Shown here in pieces: positions 1 to 7,587 of a DNA stretch of 64,000 nucleotides. The DNA lies in the NCBI RefSeq assembly GCF_003027925.1, contig NZ_PYPS01000041.1, positions 1-64,000 on the forward strand, read 5' to 3'. This stretch comes from Micromonospora sp. RP3T. GTDB lineage: Bacteria > Actinomycetota > Actinomycetes > Mycobacteriales > Micromonosporaceae. How positions within the stretch are numbered: the stretch's first letter is position 1; each line of letters starts with the position of its first letter. The translations under genes and the position numbers were made by a program. The notes below the pieces were generated by a model. The model did no database searches. It was not told where the DNA came from and was given only the letters and a program-made list of their open reading frames with translations.

Positions 1-1
1 G

Positions 2-115
2 ACCCTGGCCATCGACCTACCCGACGGCGACACCAAGGTCATCCGACGCACGACCACCCAGCCAGTCCGTAGCATCAAGGGCCAGCGACCGCGGATCGCT
101 ACCCACGTTTCCTAG
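2..115 (+). CDS. C-terminal fragment of an IS481-like transposase (cut by window edge)
   Basis: This is an open frame entering from the left edge and ending in TAG at 113-115. The tail reads like the C-terminus of IS481-type integrase-core transposases, where a segment such as RTTTQPVRSIKGQRPR follows the DDE domain. Only 37 residues are visible, so the catalytic residues are outside the window and intactness cannot be judged. The repeats just downstream (123-190) fit an insertion-sequence end. Family assignment rests on the short basic tail and is tentative. Confidence 0.4.
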   Translation, partial: TLAIDLPDGDTKVIRRTTTQPVRSIKGQRPRIATHVS

Positions 116-122
116 ACCACCC

Positions 123-190
123 GTCGCACATCACCTGGCGGAGCTGCGTCGCACATCAGCTGTCGGATCACACTGACGGATCACACTGAC
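123..190. repeat. Short direct repeats at the presumed IS end
   Basis: GTCGCACATCACCTG (123-137) is repeated with one change as GTCGCACATCAGCTG (148-162). GGATCACACTGAC is repeated exactly in tandem at 165-177 and 178-190. The position directly after the transposase-like tail suggests the terminal repeat of the element, possibly a nested or multiple insertion end. The other terminus is outside the window. Confidence 0.5.
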
Positions 191-300
191 GGAATTTACC
201 CTTGGCGCGGAGCTGGGCTGTGCCGGATCCGGATCCGTATGATCTGATTCAGGTGATCAACGGAGACTAGGTAGACAATCAGCACGAGGAGCGAAGCGAG

Positions 301-1455
301 TTGAGCGAGGTCGCCCGAGAGCCGCGCGAGGAGTACTTCGACAGCCAGCCGCTAGGAGTCGAGCTGGAGGAAGAAGAGCCGGACGAAGAGGAACAGATCG
401 CCAGGCCCTGGGATCCTAACGCAATTAGGGTTTCCACAAAAACTTTTTCCATCCGCCAGGTTCTGGATCAGATCGACGAAGGCGACTTGGAATTAGCTCC
501 GGATTTTCAGCGGAATCTCGTTTGGAAGTCCTCCCAAAAATCTCGACTTATTGAATCGATTATCCTGCAGATTCCTTTACCTGCTTTCTACTTCGCGGAA
601 GACGAAGATGGCATGTATCGGGCGGTTGACGGGCTGCAGCGGCTATCAACCATCCACTCATTCGTTCGCCGTGAGGAATTTGCGCTTCATAATCTGGAAT
701 ACCTTGAGTCTGCGGTGGGGCAAAGGTTCAGCGACTTGCCGCAAGCCTGGAAGAGGCGAATATTCAGCAGCCAGCTCGTTGTTCACGTAATTGATCCATC
801 AACGCCGACGGACGTAAAGTACAACATCTTCAAACGGCTCAACACGGGCGGCTCGCCACTAAATGCGCAGGAGATTCGTCACTGCATGAGTCGAAATCGT
901 AGTCGTGAATTCTTGATGGAATGTGCAACAATGCCCGAATTTGAGGCGGTGGTGGGTGAAGCTCTCAGATCTCGAGTGCGCATGACGGATCGGGAAATGG
1001 TTCTAAGGTTTTGTGCGTTTCGTCTACTTGGGGTTGAGATTTATGAAGAGCAGCGTTATCGAGCTATGGAGCCCTTTTTGGATGAAGCGACTCGAAGGCT
1101 GGACGATCCCAAGGCTGTTTCGGATGCAGTACTCGAAAGACTAAGGCGAGATTTCAAGCGGGCGATGATGAATAGCTATGACATCTTTGGAGAACATGCA
1201 TTTCGCAAATGGCCCTTGGGTAGGGATAACCTTAGCCCATTCAACCGGGCCCTGTTCGAATCTTGGTCCGTTGCGCTGGCTGATTTGGACATTCGCAAGG
1301 CTCCGAAACTCCGTGCTCGCATCATTGACGCGGCGCGAGAGCTCATGTCCGAAGACTCGGACTACATGACCGCTATAACTACGTCGACTGGTGATGCCCG
1401 GAAGGTTCGGTATCGATTCCAGAAGGCCGTCGAAGTTGTCAAGGATAGCCAATGA
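301..1455 (+). CDS. DUF262 domain protein, first gene of a defence-like operon
   Basis: A 384-residue protein with an acidic N-terminus (residues about 1-40). A DUF262 core follows: DFQRNLVW near residue 68, KSRLIESIILQIPLPAFYF, and VDGLQRLSTI near residue 110. DUF262 is the nucleotide-binding half of GmrSD-type modified-DNA restriction enzymes and of BrxU and SspE. Its usual DGQQR motif is DGLQR here. The DUF1524 HNH nuclease half is not seen, so this protein alone probably does not cut DNA by that route. The TTG start at 301 has GAGGAG 9 nt upstream. The stop overlaps the next ATG (ATGA), so the genes are translationally coupled. Base composition is clearly less GC-rich than the rest of the window, suggesting transfer. 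Confidence 0.8.
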   Translation: MSEVAREPREEYFDSQPLGVELEEEEPDEEEQIARPWDPNAIRVSTKTFSIRQVLDQIDEGDLELAPDFQRNLVWKSSQKSRLIESIILQIPLPAFYFAEDEDGMYRAVDGLQRLSTIHSFVRREEFALHNLEYLESAVGQRFSDLPQAWKRRIFSSQLVVHVIDPSTPTDVKYNIFKRLNTGGSPLNAQEIRHCMSRNRSREFLMECATMPEFEAVVGEALRSRVRMTDREMVLRFCAFRLLGVEIYEEQRYRAMEPFLDEATRRLDDPKAVSDAVLERLRRDFKRAMMNSYDIFGEHAFRKWPLGRDNLSPFNRALFESWSVALADLDIRKAPKLRARIIDAARELMSEDSDYMTAITTSTGDARKVRYRFQKAVEVVKDSQ

Positions 1456-2573
1456 TTGAACGTATAAGGATACAAAACTTCAAGCGATTTGGCAGAGTCG
1501 ATCTGCCCCTTCGGAAGATGACGGTCCTAACCGGCACTAATGGTGCGGGAAAAAGTACCCTGATTCAAGCTCTTCTATTGGTCCGTCAAGCTAGCGAAGA
1601 TGAGCGGGCTTCAGTCGTCCAACTTAACGGACCCTATGGGCTTGAGATCGGCGAAGCTGATGATGCGCTTCACATATCTGCGGAGGATCAAGTTATTCAG
1701 GTGTCACTCTTCATGGAGGATTCCTGGCGAGAGTACGAATTCGCTGTAGCTCTCGAAGAGAGAGCACTGCATCTTCCGATTATGCGGAGGCCGGAGCCGC
1801 TCCCGGCTCTGCTTAGCTCGCCAGGTATGTCCTTTAGCTATCTAAATGCCGAACGATTAGGGCCGCGTGACCAGCTATCGGTGACCTCGGCCGAAGTTTC
1901 TAACATCGGAGTCGGAATCCGGGGCGAGTATGTGGCGCAGGCTATCACGCTTAGGGAACGTGATGCTGTTGCGGATACGCTGCGCCATCCAGCGTCTCCC
2001 AACGTTCAGACATTGAGAGCGCAGGTCGAGGCGTGGGTGTCTGACATTGTGCGCCCTGTCCGGATTGAGGCCCGATGGCCTCTAGGTATGACGACCAGTG
2101 TCATCCGTTTTCAAGCTCCCGACATGGAATCGCAGCCACTCAGACCCGGGAATATCGGATTCGGTGTCTCCTATGCGCTGCCCATCGTCGTTGCCGGCCT
2201 ATCTGTTGGGCAAGGCGTTTTGATAGTCGAGAATCCTGAAGCTCATCTCCACCCAGCCGGGCAGTCTAAACTCGGAAGGTTTTTGGGCCGGGTGGCTGGT
2301 GCTGGTACACAAGTCATCGTTGAGACGCATAGTGATCATGTGCTGAACGGTATACGGCGCGCTGCGGTTGATGACCGTACCGTAGATCCAACGGAAGTTG
2401 TAGTTCACTACTTCGATGGTGTCCGGTCGTCGCCTGTTCTCATTAATGTGACTGCCGGGGGTGGTATGTCGATCTGGCCTCCTGGCTTTTTCGATCAACT
2501 AGACCAAGACCTGGGGAGGCTTGCGCATGCAAAGCGGGAGGCTAGACGAGCCACTGAGGATCGTGGTAGATGA
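1452..2573 (+). CDS. AAA/ABC-like ATPase with DUF3696 C-terminus
   Basis: A 373-residue ATPase of the OLD/RecF-like class. The Walker A motif is GTNGAGKST at residues 28-36. An ABC-like Walker B reads VLIVENPEAHLHP at about 256-268, followed by an H-switch VIVETHSDH near 287. The WPPGFFDQ stretch near residue 342 is typical of DUF3696. No TOPRIM nuclease domain is present, so it is probably a switch or motor for its partners. It overlaps the DUF262 gene by 4 bp, and its last 47 bases overlap the third gene. Similar ATPases recur in phage-defence loci; here the role is inferred from context. Confidence 0.8.
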   Translation: MIERIRIQNFKRFGRVDLPLRKMTVLTGTNGAGKSTLIQALLLVRQASEDERASVVQLNGPYGLEIGEADDALHISAEDQVIQVSLFMEDSWREYEFAVALEERALHLPIMRRPEPLPALLSSPGMSFSYLNAERLGPRDQLSVTSAEVSNIGVGIRGEYVAQAITLRERDAVADTLRHPASPNVQTLRAQVEAWVSDIVRPVRIEARWPLGMTTSVIRFQAPDMESQPLRPGNIGFGVSYALPIVVAGLSVGQGVLIVENPEAHLHPAGQSKLGRFLGRVAGAGTQVIVETHSDHVLNGIRRAAVDDRTVDPTEVVVHYFDGVRSSPVLINVTAGGGMSIWPPGFFDQLDQDLGRLAHAKREARRATEDRGR

Positions 2574-3480
2574 GTCTAGTTTCGCATTTGATAGCGTCGA
2601 CGATTCTCTAGCTGAGGAGGCTATCGATGATTTCAATGATGCTTTGTCTCAGTTGCTGCAAGCGGGCGTCCCGGTAAGTAAGTTCTCGCTTTGCCTGGAC
2701 TTCGAGTGTAGAACGGGGGTGCCGTTGTATGCGCTCCTGTACGAACGAGCGACAGGTATTGATATTGACACTCTGCGTCGTTGTAGCGACCTGTTGGATC
2801 GGTGTGTCGATTGGGATCAGGAGATTGACGACGTTGTCACTAGTTGCGTGGTGGCAGGCGAGTGTGTAGATAGTTGGTCGCTAGGTTATTTGGTGATGCG
2901 ATCAGGTGATTGCTTTATGGCATGCCTGGCGTGCTCGACGGCTGGAAGGCGGGGCCTGTTGTCGGTTGTTGCCGGGGATGCATCTGCCGAAGTCTTCATT
3001 TTGGTGGAGCCTTCAGATCTCGTTGATTTTTGGCAGTTAGTTCTTCGGCGAGAGAGGGTTGCATCTGAGGGCTTCTTCGCGATTGCCGATCGGGCTTTTC
3101 CGCAGCTTGTCTTTCACTCGGAGCTTGACTTTCGTAGATTTCATGGCACCTATGATGAGGTGTATGATTGGGTTGTGGAAGTTCTTGCGGTCCTCAATAA
3201 CCGCATGGTTCAGTCGTTTGAGTCCCGCAAGGGAGTGCGTCATCTAGTTCAGAGTGATATGGCCTCATGTGGCGTGGACGTGTCGCCGGAGAGTAGTCAG
3301 ACGCACAAGAATAAGAAGGCGATCGCTCAAAGATCGGTTGAGCATGACGGCCAGATATATCTATGCGAGTGGCATGCAAAGCGGCTCTGGAATACCGATA
3401 GGATCCACTTCACCACCCCCGGATCACTTCCACATGGTCGGATCCTGATTGGCCTCTTTGTAAAGCATCTCGATACTTAG
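2527..3480 (+). CDS. Unknown acidic protein, third gene of the defence-like operon
   Basis: I do not recognise this 317-residue protein. The ATG at 2527 is preferred over TTG 2521 because GGGGAGG lies at 2513-2519, giving good spacing to ATG only. The N-terminal two thirds are acidic and helix/strand mixed, with several Cys residues. The last 60 residues are basic and more patterned (CEWHAKRLW, DRIHF, then GRILIGLFVKHL), looking like a separate small domain. It has no Walker motif, signal peptide or membrane segment. Extensive overlap with the ATPase gene implies co-translation and a shared complex. By analogy with other DUF262/ATPase loci it may be the effector or sensor, but that is inference. 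Low GC like its partners. Confidence 0.7.
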   Translation: MQSGRLDEPLRIVVDESSFAFDSVDDSLAEEAIDDFNDALSQLLQAGVPVSKFSLCLDFECRTGVPLYALLYERATGIDIDTLRRCSDLLDRCVDWDQEIDDVVTSCVVAGECVDSWSLGYLVMRSGDCFMACLACSTAGRRGLLSVVAGDASAEVFILVEPSDLVDFWQLVLRRERVASEGFFAIADRAFPQLVFHSELDFRRFHGTYDEVYDWVVEVLAVLNNRMVQSFESRKGVRHLVQSDMASCGVDVSPESSQTHKNKKAIAQRSVEHDGQIYLCEWHAKRLWNTDRIHFTTPGSLPHGRILIGLFVKHLDT

Positions 3481-3881
3481 TTCGGTCGACTGGTGCTTGA
3501 ATGGTTGTCTATTCCCGACCGTCCGCGATTGTCGTGGTCGGGAATAGGCAATCGAGTTGGCTCAGATTGGCACTTGCCGGCATGGTTGTGTGTCAAGCCG
3601 CATCTGCGGTTTGCCTGCAATCGGCGGTCGCAGAACAGTCTTAGATGCTCACACTGCCCGTCCTCGTAGGTGAGGGTCGTCTCGCCCGGATCGATTTCGG
3701 GTGCGAAGGCGAGCACTTCAACGAGCATATGGGTGAACGCAAGAGCGTTTTCGATGTCTCGACCAATGAAGGGTATGTGAAGCACGCATCGATATCGTCC
3801 GCAGAGTTGACGCTCGGCTGTGTCGCTCCAAGTCCTCGAGCTTCGAGATCCTGGTGCCGTGGGCAATCGTTGATTACTCAT
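3477..3881 (-). CDS. Small Cys/His-rich hypothetical protein
   Basis: A 134-residue frame with a good ribosome binding site (GGAGGG, 6 nt before ATG at 3881). The middle reads like a folded protein (VLHIPFIGRDIENALAF). It is followed by a Cys/His cluster (CEHLRLFCDRR, then CGLTHNHAGKC) that could bind a metal. The C-terminal 15 residues are low complexity and overlap the hairpin of the converging operon. I know no family for it. GC content is intermediate, like the neighbouring island. It may be an independent cargo gene; a chance frame cannot be excluded, though the binding site and Cys/His spacing argue for a real one. Confidence 0.5.
   Translation of the reverse strand: MSNQRLPTAPGSRSSRTWSDTAERQLCGRYRCVLHIPFIGRDIENALAFTHMLVEVLAFAPEIDPGETTLTYEDGQCEHLRLFCDRRLQANRRCGLTHNHAGKCQSEPTRLPIPDHDNRGRSGIDNHSSTSRPN
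3507..3549 (+). terminator. Hairpin terminator after the defence-like operon
   Basis: CTATTCCCGACC (3509-3520) pairs perfectly with GGTCGGGAATAG (3536-3547) around a 15-nt loop, extended by a wobble and a G-C pair to 3507/3549. It starts 27 nt after the last stop of the operon. There is no T-run, as is usual in actinobacteria. It lies inside the 3' end of the small gene on the opposite strand. Confidence 0.65.
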
Positions 3882-4262
3882 CTACCCTCCGTTGCCGTGG
3901 TTTTTCATCGGGGTGCGGTGCTGTAACGCTCTATCAGCTCCGCACCCCGACTTCGTGTGGCACTTCCTCGTCTGATCCCGCGGCCATTGCGGCGAGCGCG
4001 AGCCCAGAGAGTTCGGGTGGCGGCCCAACAAGTCAACCGATTTTGCATGCACGGTTCATCCGCCTGTTCGGACTGCCGCAAGACGTCTTCGCCTTTTGCG
4101 AAACGTCCTGGGACGGGGTTGAAACGTCCGACCCCAAAACGGTCCAATAGAAGAATGAACTTTTCCAAGCACCCTCGTCCACAGATTGATTCACGACCTG
4201 GAACCGGACGGTCTGGGCATCAGCCGGCGGCGCGACTGGACGGACGGCTGTACCGAGCCGCT
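3882..4262. other. Non-coding stretch with a hairpin
   Basis: No convincing gene is seen in these 381 bases. A perfect 10-bp inverted repeat (CGGGGTGCGG at 3909-3918, CCGCACCCCG at 3940-3949) lies upstream of the minus-strand Cys/His gene. GAAACGTCC occurs twice (4100-4108, 4121-4129). The stretch marks the change from the lower-GC island to the high-GC chromosome. Confidence 0.4.
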
Positions 4263-4832
4263 ATGGTGGCCGACGTGGAGGGCCCTCAGGCTGTAGTCGA
4301 GGTGGTGGCCTACGATCCGGCCTGGTCGGAGCGATTCAGGGTCGAACAACGGCTGTTGTCCGAGGCGCTGCCTACGGCGCTGAGCGTCGAGCACTTCGGG
4401 TCCACCAGCATTCCTGGATTGGCGGCCAAGCCCATCATCGACATCATGGCGGTTGTGCCCGAGGCCGATGCGGTCGTCACTGACCTCCGGTCGCTTGAAA
4501 AGCTTGGGTACGTCTATCGTCCGATGGCTTTTCCTGAGGAGCATGACCACTTGTTTTTCGCGAAGGACACCGCCGGCGTTCGGAGCCACCACCTGCATGT
4601 CTTCGGCGTCACGTCGCTGGTGCCGGAGGCGAACCGAGTCCTTCGCGCCTACCTCGCGGCCACCCCCGACGCTGGCCGTCGCTACGAGGCGGCAAAGAGG
4701 CGTGCGGCCGAACTGCACCCCTACAGCCGGGCCCAGTACGGTGCCGCGAAGGAAGAAATGATGACGTACTTGTCGGCTGAGGCCCGCCTGTGGAACCAGT
4801 CAACAAGGCGCCAGTCGGAGAAGGGCTGGTAG
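4263..4832 (+). CDS. GrpB family (UPF0157) protein
   Basis: A 189-residue protein of the GrpB/UPF0157 family, which has a nucleotidyltransferase-like fold. The diagnostic N-terminal stretch is present: VVAYDPAWSERF, then SVEHFGSTSIPGLAAKPIIDIMAVV with the conserved G-S-T and D-I-M. The family's cellular role is not settled; some members are fused to CoaE. The frame is open further upstream, including an ATG at 4155, but that extension is Arg/Pro-rich and unlike the family, so ATG 4263 is chosen. No clear ribosome binding site precedes either start. It borders the lower-GC island. Confidence 0.8.
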   Translation: MVADVEGPQAVVEVVAYDPAWSERFRVEQRLLSEALPTALSVEHFGSTSIPGLAAKPIIDIMAVVPEADAVVTDLRSLEKLGYVYRPMAFPEEHDHLFFAKDTAGVRSHHLHVFGVTSLVPEANRVLRAYLAATPDAGRRYEAAKRRAAELHPYSRAQYGAAKEEMMTYLSAEARLWNQSTRRQSEKGW

Positions 4833-4990
4833 ACCCTGACGCCCTGGCGACGCCGTGAGAGGGTGTCGGAAGGGTAATCGGTTTGGACCGCCCGGCAGGC
4901 GGAAGGCCCAACCTGGGCGGCCGGGCCACTGCCAGGGTCCGACCGCTGCCAGTTCTACGCTGACCTGGCCGTCCGGCACATTGTCGCCCG

Positions 4991-5830
4991 TCATGCGGCT
5001 TCGGTCGGGAGTCCGCCGAGTAGCCGCTCGCGGCAGAAGTCCCGGAAGGAGCGGGGCCGGCGTCCTGTCACGTCCGCGACGGTGGTGGTGGTCCGATCCT
5101 CCGCGCCGGTCGCGACCGCCGTGTCCAGGCCCGCGAGGAAGCGGGCGAAGTCGGGCGGGAGACCGTGCAACTCGTGGTACGCCGCGAGCGCGTCCTCGTC
5201 GACGGCACGGTGCCGGACCGGGCGTCCGCCGATGTCGGTGAGGATCGTGGCGATGTCGGCGTAACTCAACCGTTCGGGCCCGGTGACGATGTGCTCGGTG
5301 TCGTGCGACGTCGGGTCGGTGAGCGCGCGGACGGCCACCTCGGCGATGTCGCCCGGATCGACGAACGCGACCCGGGCGTCGCCGGTGGCGCTGACGATCT
5401 CGCCACGCTCCCGGACGCTCACCGCGTGCGGGTGGTCGCCCACGAAGTTCTCCATGAACCAGGACGGTCGCAGCACCGCCCACTGGGGAAACAGTCTGCC
5501 GAGCCGGGCCTGCACCTCGCCCACCCCGGGGTCGTCGGCCTCGATCGCCGAGGAGCTGAGCAGGACGGCCCGCCGTACGCCGGCCTTTCGGGCCAGGTCC
5601 AGGAAGGGCAGCATGACGGGTGCCGGGTTGGCGTCGCCGACGGGTGGGATCAGGTACAGGCCCGTCGCGCCGTCCAGCGCGGCGGCGTGGGTGCTGGGGT
5701 CGTACCAGTCGAAACGAACGTCTCCGGCGGATGCCCGGCGGCTGGCGGCGCGAACCGGGTGGGCGGTGGCGGTGAGTCTCTCGGTGACGAGGCGGCCGGT
5801 CGTTCCGGTGCCCCCGATGACGAGGATCAT
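4991..5830 (-). CDS. NmrA-like NAD(P)-binding oxidoreductase
   Basis: A 279-residue atypical short-chain dehydrogenase. The N-terminus MILVIGGTGTTGRLV is the Rossmann GGTGxTG nucleotide-binding motif, and the rest resembles NmrA/azoreductase-type sugar-epimerase relatives that bind NAD(P)H. The catalytic YxxxK is not obvious. It is the second gene of a two-gene operon; its ATG overlaps the stop of the NTF2-like gene by 4 bp. The pair is divergent from a TetR gene with palindromic sites between them. A role in detoxifying a small molecule sensed by the TetR protein is likely but unproven. Confidence 0.8.
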   Translation of the reverse strand: MILVIGGTGTTGRLVTERLTATAHPVRAASRRASAGDVRFDWYDPSTHAAALDGATGLYLIPPVGDANPAPVMLPFLDLARKAGVRRAVLLSSSAIEADDPGVGEVQARLGRLFPQWAVLRPSWFMENFVGDHPHAVSVRERGEIVSATGDARVAFVDPGDIAEVAVRALTDPTSHDTEHIVTGPERLSYADIATILTDIGGRPVRHRAVDEDALAAYHELHGLPPDFARFLAGLDTAVATGAEDRTTTTVADVTGRRPRSFRDFCRERLLGGLPTEAA

Positions 5831-6243
5831 GATTGCACCAGCCCGCCGTTGAGCAGTTCCTGCGCGGCCTGCGGATTCCAGTAGTCGCGGTAGTGCACGA
5901 GGTGTCCGTCGCGGCCGGTCAGGACGGCGATGTATCGCAGCTGGTACGGCCTGCCGGTGGCCACGACGACGCCTGCGGCGGTGAACTCGGTGACGACCAC
6001 CGCCGGGTCTACGGTCTCGTGCACGGTGACGTCGGTGAACTCCCGAATGTCCAGGATGTTCGGATAGTCGATGAGGTAGTCGTGCAGTTCAGCCCGGCCG
6101 GCCAGCCGGTTGGGCTGTCCGGCCGGCGCGAACGGGAACTCCATCACGCCGTCGCTGGCGAACAGCTCGATGAAGCCCGCCATGTCCTTGGTGAGCAGGA
6201 GATCGATGGCGTGGTGGAACAGTTGGACGGTGGTTCTCGGCAC
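5827..6243 (-). CDS. NTF2-like (SnoaL-type) protein
   Basis: A 138-residue single-domain protein with the NTF2-like cone-fold pattern: FHHAIDLLLTKDMAGFIELFASDGVMEFPF at the start, then a GRAEL helix and a strand-rich second half. Such proteins are isomerases, hydrolases or small-molecule binding partners. It is the first gene of the operon and starts at ATG 6243, 45 bp from the nearest TetR palindrome. Pairing with an NADPH-dependent reductase suggests the two act on the same compound. Confidence 0.8.
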   Translation of the reverse strand: MPRTTVQLFHHAIDLLLTKDMAGFIELFASDGVMEFPFAPAGQPNRLAGRAELHDYLIDYPNILDIREFTDVTVHETVDPAVVVTEFTAAGVVVATGRPYQLRYIAVLTGRDGHLVHYRDYWNPQAAQELLNGGLVQS

Positions 6244-6288
6244 AGGCGTCCCTTCTATGTCGGTGACCGTCCGCCACGGATTACGATA

Positions 6289-6335
6289 AGCGGACGGTCG
6301 GTCCGTTTAGAGCTTAGCGGACCGTCGGTCCGTTT
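6289..6335. promoter_or_regulatory. Two TetR-type operator palindromes
   Basis: AGCGGACGGTCGGTCCGTTT (6289-6308) and AGCGGACCGTCGGTCCGTTT (6316-6335) are near-identical 20-bp copies, 27 bp apart. Each contains the inverted repeat CGGAC-5nt-GTCCG. They sit between the divergent NTF2/NmrA operon and the TetR gene, the expected place for the regulator to repress both directions. Confidence 0.8.
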
Positions 6336-6349
6336 GTGGGGGAGGGCAT

Positions 6350-6898
6350 GTGCGAGCCGACGCGGTACGCAACCGGGAGGCGGTGCTGGCTGCGGCGGAT
6401 CGGCTGTTCGCGGCCGCGACCGACCCTGAGCGGATCTCCATGGACGACGTGGCCGCCGCCGCCGGAGTGGGCAAGGGCACGCTGTTCCGGCACTTCGGCG
6501 ACCGGGAGGGCCTCGTCCGCGCCCTGCACGGCATCCGCGGCGACCGCCTCCGGACGACACTCGCGGCGGATCGGCCGGACGGCCCACCGGCGGAACGGGT
6601 CCTGCACCTGCTCCGCGAACTGGTGCGGTTCAAGCGGGACAATCGGGTGCTGACGCTGGCTCTGGAGAACGCGGGCAACGGCAGCCCCTACCGTGCCGAG
6701 TCGTACGAGGAGTGGCACACCCTGCTGGCCGGTCTCGTCTCCGAGGCGCGGGGCCCGGAGGCGGCGGACTACCTGGCCCACGCCCTGCTGGCGGCCGTCC
6801 GCAGCGACCTCGTAGAGCATCTGGGCGACTGGTCCGACGAGCGCTGGGACGCCGGGCTGACCGCACTGACCCGGTCCGTACTGCGCGATATGAGGTGA
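6350..6898 (+). CDS. TetR family transcriptional regulator
   Basis: A 182-residue repressor. The N-terminal helix-turn-helix is visible: RNREAVLAAADRLFA, MDDVAAAAGVGKGTLFRHFGDREGLVRAL. The C-terminal helical ligand domain is family-specific. The GTG start at 6350 follows GGAGGG; the ATG two bases earlier is out of frame. It is divergent from the NTF2/NmrA operon and next to two palindromic operators, so it very likely controls that operon and itself. The ligand is unknown. Confidence 0.88.
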   Translation: MRADAVRNREAVLAAADRLFAAATDPERISMDDVAAAAGVGKGTLFRHFGDREGLVRALHGIRGDRLRTTLAADRPDGPPAERVLHLLRELVRFKRDNRVLTLALENAGNGSPYRAESYEEWHTLLAGLVSEARGPEAADYLAHALLAAVRSDLVEHLGDWSDERWDAGLTALTRSVLRDMR

Positions 6899-7018
6899 CC
6901 GTCGGCTCGGTGTCCCCGGTGCCGTGCCTCGGCCGCGCTGTGGCCGGAGAACCGGAACTGAGGCGTGACAACGAGTTCGGATCTTGCGCCGGCCACCGGC
7001 CGGTGCCAGGCTTCGAAG

Positions 7019-7357
7019 ATGACCTTGCTCAGGCTGATCGAGACGACTCCAGGGCGGTTTTCGCTGCTGCTCGATGCGGGGACCACGCCGGTTGACGCCT
7101 TGGTCGAGGAACTCGGTCACGAGCCCAACGGGTACTTCTGGGAAGGCGTCGCGGAGGTTCTCGTCAGCACCGAGGCTCCGACGCTCCGAGGCCGGTTCGC
7201 CTACGACCCGGAGGGCGGCATGTTCTGCGCTTACGGCACCGATCGACTCGCACTGCAAGAGTTGGAAGCCCTGATGAAGCTGGTCGCGTCCGACGGTGAC
7301 CGCATGCGTCGGCTGATGGCGGACGCCGAGGCGAGCGGGTTCGAGTTCGACGACTGA
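7019..7357 (+). CDS. Imm51 family immunity protein
   Basis: A 112-residue protein matching the Imm51 polymorphic-toxin immunity family. The features are an N-terminal strand pair (LRLIETTPGRFSLLLDAG), then GYFWEGVAEVLV, a central FAYDPEGGMFCAYG, and a C-terminal MADAEASGFEFDD. The frame is open back to GTG 6965, but the extra 18 residues look non-conserved, so ATG 7019 is preferred. No toxin gene lies beside it, so it is an orphan immunity gene or protects against neighbours' toxins. Confidence 0.75.
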   Translation: MTLLRLIETTPGRFSLLLDAGTTPVDALVEELGHEPNGYFWEGVAEVLVSTEAPTLRGRFAYDPEGGMFCAYGTDRLALQELEALMKLVASDGDRMRRLMADAEASGFEFDD

Positions 7358-7542
7358 CAGCCATCCGGCCGCTCCTGGCCCCGCCGCCTAGCCGACCGTC
7401 CCGAGCGGGTGGCAGGCGGCCGAGCGCGCCTGGCTTGCCGGGGCGTCGAGGCGTGGCCCGCTGCCAGCCGCGGGTCCCGGACCGGCCGGTGGCGCGGCGC
7501 ATAGGACGCCGGAGGAGCCACCCGCCATCAGCTGCCCACCCG

Positions 7543-7576
7543 GGGACGGGCCCGGCCGTCCGGCCGGGCCCGTCCC
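7543..7576. terminator. Bidirectional hairpin between converging genes
   Basis: GGGACGGGCCCGGCCG (7543-7558) pairs with CGGCCGGGCCCGTCCC (7561-7576), a perfect 16-bp stem. It lies between the Imm51 gene and the converging secreted repeat gene. Confidence 0.75.
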
Positions 7577-7587
7577 TGTCGCACCGG

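Noticed and set aside
3909..3949. tRNA-like acceptor stem and GAGCTGATAGAGC-like D-arm on the minus strand
   Set aside because: Only about 40 nt between and including the arms; no anticodon or T arm, so it is a simple hairpin.
4100..4129. Direct repeat GAAACGTCC as a possible operator or att site
   Set aside because: Only two copies, no palindrome and no clear promoter next to them.
3905..4168. 87-residue minus-strand frame with TTG start
   Set aside because: No ribosome binding site, Arg-rich ending and no recognisable pattern.
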